Assembly: GCA_030220185.1 (NCBI GenBank)
Contig: JASPKZ010007531.1
Location: 186,001-250,000, forward strand
DNA length: 64,000 nucleotides
Reading direction: 5' to 3'
DNA from: Diploptera punctata
Lineage: Eukaryota > Arthropoda > Insecta > Blattodea > Blaberidae
Both the position numbers and the translations under genes were made by a program. The notes beneath the pieces were generated by a model. The model had not been told where the DNA came from. It did not search any database and saw only the letters and a program-made list of their open reading frames with translations. Below are positions 8,601-20,600 of this stretch, piece by piece (position 1 is the stretch's first letter; each line of letters begins with the position of its first letter).

Positions 8601-11600
8601 TTATCCAATTTCTTCTCTAACTGTCGGATTAAATCACGTGGTGGAGAATCTGATAATTTTATCATAGAACGTATTTCTGGAAAACAATTAAAAGAGTAAA
8701 AAAGTGTAATTTATTTAAATGGAATATAAAATAGAATGACATGACATTAAATAAATTTACTCTCAACATCAAAAGACAAAATATGTTTTTAATCAAAATA
8801 CAGTATCAATGCTTCTAAAATTCATTGTAAATCACAGTTGAGGTTATGTAATAATTTTTTTTACATATTAAAATAAGTACCTGATATATCAGTTGTCCTC
8901 AATTAAAATGGATTGTTGTTTAAAAAGCTTTGTCATTTAGTTAAAACCATGTATGCCTTTCAAAACATGTTCCACCTTCGGCATGTCAGTTGGTACTTGG
9001 ATATGAATCCAAGGTTCAGTACCAAATACCATGCCAAAGATGGAACATGCTCTGAAAGGCCAACATGGTTTTAACTGACGATTATATTATTAATTTAACA
9101 CTTCTCATTGAAGGAGAATGAGAAGTGTTAAATTAATAATAAAATCGTCAATAGAAGCCCTACTGGCTTTATAAAGTAGTGTGAAATTCCCAATAAATGT
9201 CTTCTTAACTAAGAAGCCACCATTTGTAAAGACAGAAGCTATGGTTTCAAGCATTTGGCGCGAGGGAATTACAACGTTTATAAGAGAAAAATTTGCATCT
9301 AGATCGCAACTTGCCTCGGTAGCTCAGTTGGTAGAGCACTTGACCTGGAAAGCCAAGGGTCCCGGGTTCGAGTCTCGGTCTAGGCAAAAATTTTTCTCTT
9401 CAAATATGGTTTTAACTACTTGACAAAGTGTTCTAAACAGAAATTCATTTTAATTTAGGACAACTGATATAACTAAGTAACTCACTGGCATTATCGAACC
9501 CATAGGTTCATGGCCAGGTGGACATAAGCTCTCCATACATCCCTGTCCCAACCTAATGTTTTCCAATCATCCCCTGTATAATCTACTTCCCTCAAATCAT
9601 AGTTAATGTTATTCTCCCACCTCATTCTTGGTCTATCCTTTGGCATGGGTTTCCTGAAGTAGTCCCTCCCCAGAGAACCGAATGGGGACTATATGACCTC
9701 TGGAAAAATTTACCCCAGTGGAACCCTTATCCGCATTTCTCGACGGTTGTATTTTTATCGTGAAAGATCGTCACTCTTTTGACCAAGGTACTTTTTTTGT
9801 CTGGCATATCACCTTTGACCAGTCCAGCATGGATAGCCCTATTGCCAGCATAGCTCTCGGGATCATTTAAGCATGCAAGCCACCCCACCACAACAAGAAA
9901 GATACCATGGAGGGTAACTGATATATCAGGTACTTATTTTAATATTTAAAAGATAAATACAGTTGAAAGTAGCACTATGAGGCAATTTTCAATTTATAAA
10001 TGAGTTGGATAAAATACTTTTGCACCTCACTTCATAAAATTCGGTGTTTTCACACTCCAACTCAGAGTTTGACTGAAGATGAAGGCAAATGGTCTTTGAA
10101 ACTGGTATTGTGAGAACATAGAACTTCATGAGGTGAGATGAAAAAAAAGAAACATTTTATCCAACTCATTTACAAAAAGATAAAATATGTATTTTATATC
10201 AAGACATATTCATTTAATCTTAGAGACTAACATCACACGTGTATTTGCATTTAATCACATATATTTCAGTTTTATCCACTGATTTATATCAATGATTTAC
10301 TCAAGCACAAGAAACTATTTCAGGCTCAAATTCATTCTATCAATAATCCCTGAAACCACATAGAAAGTGAAATCTGAATTTACACATGTTTTTATGAAAG
10401 TACTCGAACTGCATGAAGTCAAAATCGTAGGGTTTTACTAGCAACTAATTCCAAAACTGGACAAGATAAATTATAGCTTTGTGTATTCACGAGGAAGAAG
10501 TTTGGGAAGACCAAAGAAAAGATGGAAACAGCAGTAATTTGGAGCCGGAACAAGCTAGTAAATAAGTCTAAACCATGACAAAGAAGAAGTGTATTCAATA
10601 CTAATAAAATGCATAATAAAATTCCATTAAGATTATTAATAATGAGTAAAGTAAAGTGATCCCACAACAGGCCCGGAGGCCCTTGGGGTAGTAGGAGGTT
10701 AAGGCTCCCACTTTTTCTAGACAATCGGCACTTTATGTCAGCCCTGCGTGACGGCCGCCTTTACCCCCAGAACAAGCGTCTGGTACTCATTTCCGTTAGA
10801 GGCTGAGTCGACCCCAGGGCCATAGTGCCGCCAGAGGGTTTGGGTCAGTTTAAAAATCCTGACCCCAATGGGACTTGAACTCTTGACCCTCCGGCTTGTA
10901 GCTCAGTGCCTTAACCGCTATGCTACGGCATGCCCCATTAATAACACTGGGGAACAGTGATTTTGGTGCCTTAATGTTTTCACCTATTTATGGGTATATT
11001 TGGGTCACTGATTCCAAAGATGATTTCAGTTTCGTCCTATCAGCTCTAGTTTTTGAGATAGAGTTTATTCAAATTATATACCAGTTCAAAAATACTGGTC
11101 CACATATACAACTATATTACTCGCATACAATTAAATACAAAAGAACAAATACTTTCTTTTTCATGAAAACAACTGTATCTATATAACTACCATAATTTAT
11201 TTACACATTAGTCTCGTTAGAATCATTAATTTTCCTCCATCAGGTCGCAGAATCCCCGTTTCTGTGATTTCCTCCGATGCAATGATCTTGGACATTCTTG
11301 GTGGATGCTCCAACAGTAGTCCGCCATCATATGTATTATCCCACCGTCCACGATACCTTTCTTCCATTGTACTTAATTCCTGGTGAAAACGCTCACCCTG
11401 TTCCTCACTTACATCTCCAAGATTGTCTGGAAATCGATCCAAATGACTGTGTAGGTAGTGTAATTTGATGCTCATGTTACAACCTAGTGCACAAAAAGCA
11501 GTGAGCATATTCTCCACTAGTTCATCACTATTAGGAGACTTATAGTTTCCAAGGAAATTCTTCACTACCATACAGAACGAAGACCATGCGGCTGCTTCAG

Positions 11601-14600
11601 TATCATTCATTGAGTCTTGAAATTGATGGTCATTAATAAGTTGGCGGATTTGTGGTCCATCCAATATACCTGCTTTTATTTTTTCCTTACTCAGTGCAGG
11701 AAATTTTGTACATATATTAGCCAAAACATGTTCCATCTCTATTCAACGCCTTGATGAACTGTTTCATTAAACCAAGTTTAATATGCAGTGGTGGCAAGAT
11801 GATGTTGTTTCTGTCAACCAAAGGTTCTGCAACGATGTTTTTTTCTCCAACGGTCATGCTTTCTCTAAGAGGCCAATGCCTTCTCACCCAATGTTGATCT
11901 TTGGCTCTAGAGTCCCATAAACATATAAAGCATGGGTATTTGGTGTACCCACCTTGTTGTCCTAGAAGAAAATTCACCATCTTGAGATCGACACACATTA
12001 CCCATTGGTGATCACGGTAAGAGATCTTCTCTAGCACTGTAGCTATTGTATGTTGATTTTCACGCATAGAAACTGAGTGACCAATTGGGATTGACCTGTA
12101 TATGTTCCCATTATGCAAAAGAACACATTTTAGGCTGCGTTTGGAGCTATCTATAAATAACCGCCATTCACTTGGTGTGTATTTTCTTACACCCAGCTTC
12201 ATTAACAGTCCTTCAACATTCATACAAAAAACAAATTGATTTTCTACTGTGAAGAATGGCAGGAAGTCTGTTTCTCTTTTGCGATAGACTGTGACCTTTG
12301 TTCCCCGGTAACAGACATTGTTTCTCTGCCAGCCTGGAAGCTAACAACTCAGATGACTTCTTTGGAAGACTTAGATCCCTTATGAGGTCGTTCAGTTCCG
12401 CTTGACTAAAACCGGATGAAACTGATGAAGGTCCTGGGAAATCGCTGTCATTTCCCTCAGAATAGCTTTCAGTTGAATCATCCTCTTCTTCTGGTGACTC
12501 TGGAAGACTGGTAAAAATTGGAACAGGTATCTCCTCTGAATGTGGAACAGGGCGTCTTGCGGAGCGTAGATTGGGATATACCCATCTATTCCGGTTTTTT
12601 TTGCTATTGATGCCCTTTACATTGACTGAACAAAAATAGCAGTCATCACTATGGTTAATTTGTTCTCGCCAGATCATTGGTTCCCCAAATTTCAAGCATT
12701 TCCGTTTCCCATTTGTCCATTGTCGTAGATGCTCTGTGCACGTTTTACATACAATGTGAGGTGCCCAAGGCTTATCTTGATCTCCCAGTTGTACTTTGAA
12801 ATAGGCCAAATAAGCTCTTCTTACAAAGTCAGTTATAGGTTTTCTTTGTTGAGTGAATGTGTACTCCCCACAGATGAAACAAAACACATCAGGATTATTC
12901 ACACATTTTTCTTCGTGTTGAAGCCATGTCAGTCTAGAAAAAGGATAAACAATTGTCAAATTAGTAAAATTACATATGCAAACGGCAACAACAACATGAA
13001 TATAACTTGGATTAAATCAATTAGTATTATGCAAACAATCGATTTACAATGGTGGTACATAAGAGCAGTATCATCAATATCTTGCAAACTAGAGCTGCTG
13101 CAACAAAATGGATGACATTTTTGGAATCAGCAGTGCCGAAATACCCAGAATCAGGTGAAAATTTCAGGCACCAAGAAAAAAATATTTTTTTGTTCCCCAG
13201 TGTAATGAGTGGAGAACATATTTTTAACGACTCACCTAATATAATTTCAAATTTCATTGATACCGGCGGTTTCAGACAATATCTTGTCCCTCTTCAGTCA
13301 TGACTTCCACTCATATAATTTCAAATTTCTTTGATACCAGCTTCCACTCAAGTCATGACTGAAGAGGGACAAGATATTGTCTGAAACCGCCGGTATCAAA
13401 GAAATTTGAAATCATATGAGGTGGGTCGTTAAAAATATGTTCTCCACTCACTATTAATGATATAACCTCATAATGTTTACTTCCCAATATTAATTGAAAT
13501 ATTCTATTCAGATATTAGTCAGAACATGAGTATTATAATGTACTTATTTTATTTTCAATGTTTTTATTTTAAATTTATCACTTCTCACTGAATTTGTTTT
13601 AAATTTATCACTTCTTCCAGACCCTCAAGGGTCCCCATCTAGGGGATATGTGGATGGCAAACACAAGGTCCCAATTATATTTGAAGAGGAAATTTTCGCC
13701 TAGACCGAGACTCGAACCTAGGACCGTTGGCTACCGAGGTGAGTTACGATATAGACGCAAATTTTTCTCTTATATATGTTGTAATTCCCTCTCGCCAAAT
13801 GCTTTTGAAACCATTGCTTCTATCTTTGCAAATGGCGGCTTCTTAGTTAAGAAGACATTTATTGGGAATTTAACATTACTTTATAAAGCTAATAAGGCTT
13901 CTAATGATGTTTTTATTATTGATTTAATATTTCTCAATGAAAGATAAATTATATTTGAAGAGAAAAATTTTCGCCTATATCGTAACTCACTTCGGTAGCT
14001 CAGTTGGTAGAGCATTTGGCCCAGCAAGCCAAAGGTCCCGGGTTCGAGTCTCGGTCTAGGCAAACATTTTTCTCTTCAAATATAATTTATCTTTCATTGA
14101 GAAATGTTAAATCAATAATAAAAACATCACAAGGTCCCAAGCTGAGCAAAACATTGCTTCCACTTAACTTGTGTTTTGCTCCTTACTTTTATCTTTAACC
14201 GATATGGTATATCTTCCATTTGTAGTACCAGATCCCTCTTTTTTTACTTTCCTGTCTAGTCTCCCTTGCCTGACCTCTTGTTTTCTTCGACTGCGATGGT
14301 ATTAGAGTATTCGAGGCTGAAGAATTCATTTCTGTCTTTCCTATATCTCTTTCTTTTAATCTCGTGGACACTCACCTTGAATGCCCACATAAGCTGCATG
14401 TTCAAATGCAGCCCCATTGCAATTTGTAGAGTAAGTATACCATGGATTCGTGTCATCAGCTATGGCTGGATACATGTAATGAAGAATGAAAGGATCACTT
14501 CTTCCAGTATACAGGGTGTATCAAAAAGGATGGCGAAAACTTACATGGTTGGAAGTACACGATATAGAAGCAACAATGTCCCAGTAAACATGGGTCAGCA

Positions 14601-17600
14601 AACGAGCCGTTTGCGAGATAATTACGAATGTATGGTTACAAGCCGCCACTGACACGGTTGAAGAATTGGAGCAGAGAATTGTACATGCTTGTCATGAATT
14701 CAGAAATGATCCAGGGATTTTCGAAAGAATTCGACATTCATTGAAGAGACGAGCACAGTATTGCATCCAGATGCAAGGAAGACACTTCGAACACCTCCTT
14801 TAACAGGTAATCCATAAGTGAAGTGAACTGTGAACTAATTGAGATGAAAAATTAATAGTAAAGTCTAAATTCAAATTAATTTGTAATAACTAGGACGATG
14901 TTTACAATGAAGTCAGTGGTGGCTTGTAAACATACATTCGTAATTATCTCGCATACAGTTCGTTTGCAGAAACATGTTTACTGGGACATTGTTGCTTCTA
15001 CTATCGTGTACTTTCAACCAAGTAAGTTTGCGCTATCATTTTTGATGCACCCTGCAGATGTAAAATTTTTCCCTTTAAATATAATTTGTCCTCCAGTGAG
15101 AAGTAATAAATTAAAAATAAAAACATTGAAAAATAAAGCTTTAAATCTCGTTTAAAAGAACCAGCAGCCTGATGGTGTGTGGAGCAAAGGTCCATTGCCT
15201 CAGGCACCCGAGGATTTTATGAGAGAGAAAAATTTCCATTAAATTGCGATGCCTCACTTCTTCATTTCTTCTTCTTTCCAACCTGGACACCCTGGCACTG
15301 CGTCTTATTCCATCCATCTCCACTGCCAAGATCTTAGTTTTTTGTCCCTCTACCAAAGTCCATCCCTCAGCAACATAAGTCATTATGCTTTCCACAACAG
15401 ACTTCAAAATCCTCTTCTTCGTGAGGTTTGACATGGTCCTACTCCACAGTACTCCATTCAACATTTTTATGGCTCTTCGTGCTTGTACTAACCTGCTATC
15501 TACTTCAGCTTTACAACTCCCTGATTCATCAATAAGTGATCCCAAATATTTCAATTTTTTAACAGCTCTAATAATTCCTTGGGATAGGGATATATCTCGT
15601 CCACTTCCTCCTACTACAAGATATTCAGTTTTTTCCATGTTTACTCTTAATCCTCCTATTTCAAAAGCATTTAGAAGTTTTCTCATCATGTATTTCACAT
15701 CCTCCCGACTCTGAGCTATCAACACTTGATCGTCTGCAAATAATTAGGAATGTATTGTGCCACCTTGGACTGGTACTCCCATGCCTCCACAATATCGATA
15801 TGAGATCAAGTATAAAAAATGTAATTAACATTTTTAATTAAATCTCATAGTAATGTTTCCTAATCAAGTTCAATGTTTTTTTTAATGCCCCCAGTTTGTC
15901 CTTTTATCGGCATTTCTGGTGTTCTCCCCAGGCAATGGAGGATAGGGCACCTGGAAGGTGGGGTTACATTGCCCCAATGATATGATGGGTAGTGATGATG
16001 ATGATAGTGGTTCGCCAGGAGAGTCCCTAATCCTAAACTTAATCTAAGATGAATATGAATGATGATGATTGCGATGGCCATGATTTCGGGGACAGTTTGG
16101 GCCTTAAAGTTTTCCTGACATTTGTCTTACAGGCGAGGAAAAAACATGATAAAAACCTCACTCAGAAAAACTGTCCCAACTGGGGATCGAACCCGGGCCC
16201 ACTGCATGACCAAGCAGCACGTTACCTCGAGACCAGAGGGGTGGACATAAAGATCAATGTTTGGGAGTATATATTCCTTAACAAAAAATGATCATGTGTA
16301 TATAACATATTGTTTCTAAAAGTTTATCAGTGAGGTTTTATAACACCCTGTATAATTTCAAAACTAAGTAATGCTGAAAAACAATCAAATAGTGTTGATT
16401 ACAAGTGTCATTCTTCTTATTTATATTTTCTTATAATTTATTAATAGAGATATTATTTGAACTAACTTACTTCTTACAGCTTCTATGAGATTGGGAAGCT
16501 TTTCTTTTGCAGATTTACCAATTAAAGTCTCAGTTACATAACAGTCGAGGTTTTCTTGTATCTTGCTTGCCGAATGCAGTATAGCAGCTAGTGCAATTTG
16601 TGAGGGAGCATAGAATAAACATGCGTCTGTTTGGAATGAGCGATCTATCAATTCATCAATGCCAGGGATCAGACGATCTGGATCTTTAAGTGTCCCTCGA
16701 GTCTGTAAAAATTTGTATCACCATTAAAACCAAAGGAAAAACAGACAATAAATAATTCTTCAGGAGATTCAAAGATATGTGAGTGCTGTAATGGCATGAC
16801 ATGCTGTGAGGCAAAGGCAGAAGAATGACCTGGGAAATTAGAAGAACATCCTTTTAGAATCTAAGGATTATTTTCCATAATCTCTAACATAGAACAAAGT
16901 TTTTAACTTTTCCTTTGTGACCAGCCTCATGACCTTAGTGGTCAGCATTTCTGACTACTGTTCATGCGGTCCCAGGTTTGATTCTCGGTCATATCATAGG
17001 AATTTTGGTTAATCTTTCCATTAAGTGCAGTGAGAATTTTTTCTAAGTCACAGGCAGACACCACGTGTATGCACCAACAAACGTGAAGCGGTTTACTCTA
17101 TGGAATATCGCGATGCAGCCAACATTATACATTCTATTTAACAAAGCTAAAAGCTAACCTAATGAATTTAAGTACTCTAATATTTAATATTAGGAAGTGA
17201 TATTTTGAGGTTATTTTAATTATATTATTTTTAGTCTGATCATCTTACCTCAATATTAATGTTGATTTGTTCTTGAACATGTTTCAAAACAATTCTGTTT
17301 TATCGTCAGCTTGTCCAGACTGATTCTGGTAAGATGATCAGACTAAAAATAATATAATTAAGTACTCTAACCTGTGAAAGACCAATAAAAGCTAACCTAA
17401 CGCAATTTAAGTACTCTAACCTGTGAAAGACCAACCTAAATGCTAACCTAACATAATTTAAGCACCTGTGAGAGATCAACCTAAAAGCTAACCTATGGAA
17501 TTTAAGTACTCTAACCTGTGAAAGACCAATCTAACGCAATTTAAGTACTCTAACCTGTGAAAGACCAACCTAAAAGCTAACCTAACACAATTTAAGCACT

Positions 17601-20600
17601 CTAACCTGTGAAAGAATGCAATGCCCAAAAATAAATAGTAAGTTCTCAAATTCTGTAGTACATAACCTATGTTGGCTGCACTGTTGTTGTATAGAATATT
17701 CTTTAAAATCAATATGGCTGCCATGTCTTCATGTTACACATATATTGTTAAATATCAGAGAAAAATATGTTCAAATAATCGTTAGAAAAAATGTAAAATT
17801 TGTTGCAAATGGTGGGAAATAATTTGAAAATAAAACCCTGTTGGTGCATGCGCATGGTGTCTGCTTCGAACTTAGAAAAATTTGTCACTGCGCTTAATGG
17901 AAACATCAGCCGGAATTTTTCCTTAAAGGGAATTATTCCTGTGGTTGCCCGTAATCAGGAATTTAGGTCTCATTTATCACCGATCATAACATTGGGGTAA
18001 CATAACTCTGCCTTCTAGGTTACAATTATGCCAATGCCAGGAGAGAAATACTTAATTTTATTCGTTAAATAGTCGTAACAAATACCACTCTAGATTTCCA
18101 AATCCTCTAGATAAATTCACTTGTCACATCGTGAATAGTGAATTTATCAATGATTTGGAAATCACTCGTGGCATTACTTTACCTTGATGTCAATGAGGAG
18201 ACCATTGATGGGCCGGAATGGATTGTGAACCGTGAGATGGAAGTTAAGCTGCTGCATAAGAAGCAATTCATTATTCAGAATAATGTCAGCTGCTTTCTCT
18301 CTGTCACCCTTTATATTTGCTACAAATTGCTGTATGGATATGTTGAATTCCTCCACTTTGCATGCTAGATACACACAAGTTGCTCTGCAATAAATTCAAA
18401 CTTCTCTTAGAATACATTTATTGTAAAAATAAGCCAACTATGTGATGCATTTACACTCAATGCAAAGAAAAAAAGCATCTGTTTACACGCTTTATATTAG
18501 CTTGACCTGTATCTATCTATGTAACGGAATCTTTCAACACGATTTTCACCCACTTAAAATCACTGGACCTACTTGAAACTTTGTATACTTGTAAAGAACC
18601 CGTGACAATACAATAATTTCATTTTTTTTCTAAAATCCTGGCCAGAATCATCAGAAAATAAAAAAAAGTGTCTTTGTATCTAAGTAACAGAATCTTTGAA
18701 CATGATTTTCACCCACTTAGAAACGCTGGATCGACTTGAAACATTGTATACTTATAAAGGACCCATGACAATACAATATTTTCATATTTGTTTCTAAAAT
18801 CCTGGCCAGAATCTTCAGAAAATAAAAAAAAGTGTCTTTGTATCTATAAAATGGAATCTTTGAACACGATTTTCACCCACTCAGAAACATTGGATCGACT
18901 TGAAACTTTGTATACTTGTAAAGGACCCGTGACAATACAATAATTTCATATTTTGTTTCTAAAATCCTGGCCAGAATCATCAGAAAATAAAAAAAATGAA
19001 AACTGGTATAATAGGTTGCAGACTTGTCGACTTTTTAGTCAATCGTTGTAAGAGCTCAGTTGGTAGAGCGGTGAACTGTAGTGGTATATAATTTCAGTAA
19101 TACATAGGTCGCTGGTTCAAATCCGGCTGGTAGGATTTTTTTTTAGAAGAGTACTACTTTTAGCTCATACTACAATAGTATCGAATTTAAAGATATTTAC
19201 ATTTCCAATGATTTTTAAATATTTATAAATTATGCAAATATTGTGCATCGGGTTCTAGTGATGCGGAAATGCTTCATGTAACATCTGCTACGTGGCTCTC
19301 AAATAGGACTTACCAACATTTGAAAATAATTCCAAACCATATAGTGTTAATGTACGTAAAATATTTTATTAAATAATATGCATGTAAATTGTTTTGTTAG
19401 GTTAGGAAATGGCAAGTTGGTTTAGGTCCATTTTTTTTAGCATTTGGGAATAAATAATATGCATGTAAATTGTTTTCTTTGGTTAGGAAATGGCAAGTTA
19501 GTTTACGTCCATTTTTTTAGCATTTGGGAATTTATTCCCAAAGTTGGTAATGCTGACTGCAGAGCCATCTACCGGAAGCTACATTAACCATTACAGCAAT
19601 TCCCTCAAGTGCACTGCAATTCTGTGGAACTTGGAAGAATTTGTGTGCGTCAATTACTTTGGGTGTTGTATACTAAATGTTGCAAAAAATTTTAATTTTA
19701 ATTTCTTATGCCACTGAAGCACTAAACACTTTTAAACATGTTTAAAACATTTTGCAACACTTTTAAACAAGTTTTAAACATCTTGCAATGTTGCAACAAT
19801 CTTTTTTTTATATTTATATATTTACGTAAAACATGATCGTCATACATTCTTCCTTGCTACTTTCTGCTATTTTCCCTCCTCTTCCTATGTTGTTCCAACA
19901 TTGCCACCATCAACAACCCAAAATACTCCAGATGTTGCCAACATCACTTCCACGTTCTCTGGATTTCACCTATGTTAGAGTAATTGATTTGTGTTACAGT
20001 AATTGATTTAGGTTTGGTTAGCTTTTAGGTTCCTTGCTTTTTAAATGTGATTTGATACGTAAAATAAATTACCTCTTCATATCTGTTATTCTATGAAAAA
20101 TTTAAAATATCGAACGGTTACCACGTAAAATCACATTTCCGCTAGTTCATTTCATGTTAATTATACATTTTTAGACAAGTTTTGGAAATTTTTGTGTCAA
20201 TGTTGGTCATACTGATTTTACATACATATACCGCCAACTGCTGGAGGTTGCATTTATCTTTCTGGGATTACATAGAGCACTAGCGCATGCGCACTGCGAT
20301 TCTATAGAACTTAGAAGAATTTTCTTGCGACGCTAAGTGTAGCAAATATATACCTAAATGCATATACCTATACTTACAGAATTTCTTTAGGATGATAATC
20401 CATAACAGAATTCCTTAGATAAAATCTTTTGAAGTATTGAAATGCTGTGCCAATGACCAAGCGAGGCATGGATGGGTTGAAGCGGCGGCAGAATTCTTTC
20501 AAATGATATTCATATTGTCGCAAGAGTATTTGTTCTTCAGCTGCACTGAGAAAAGTACAAGCTCTTTGTTCTGCCTGCAATAAAATTCAATCTATTAGTA

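Larger units (their letters stand above)
8812..9965. repeat. long inverted-repeat element hosting nested insertions
   Basis: The left arm (8812-8965) and the right arm (9405-9471, continued at 9917-9965) are inverted: AACTGATATATCAGGTACTT at the right answers AAGTACCTGATATATCAGTT at the left. Inside are a small palindrome (8940-9080), a tRNA-headed unit and the LINE-A derivative. The same arms recur around 48.9 kb and 50.9 kb. Class unknown. Confidence 0.55.
10945..13202 (-). mobile_element. CACTG element: DNA transposon with long inverted repeats, copy 1
   Basis: 2258 bp. Both ends start CACTGGGGAACA; imperfect inverted repeats run on for about 150 bp, sharing GGTGCCT, TTTTCACCT, TGGGTAT, ATTCCAAA and CAGCTCTAGTTT in order. 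The flanks are TAA on both sides (10942-10944, 13203-13205), a 3-bp TSD supported by the split SINE-B target. CACTG termini and a 3-bp TSD recall the CMC (CACTA) group, but the protein is not one I can place there. Confidence 0.85.
13520..14135. repeat. tRNA-headed element, copy 4
   Basis: Two head units in opposite orientation around the family spacer (CTTCTATCTTTGCAAATGG, CTTCTTAGTTAAGAAGAC), with TTTTTATTATTGATTTAA-type tails. The minus-strand head has lost about 31 bp including the anticodon arm. The spacer order matches copy 1 in reverse. Confidence 0.65.

Noticed and set aside
17360..17620. Interstitial telomere repeat because of many CCTAA words
   Set aside because: CCTAA occurs once or twice per 50-bp unit and is not in TTAGG tandem order.
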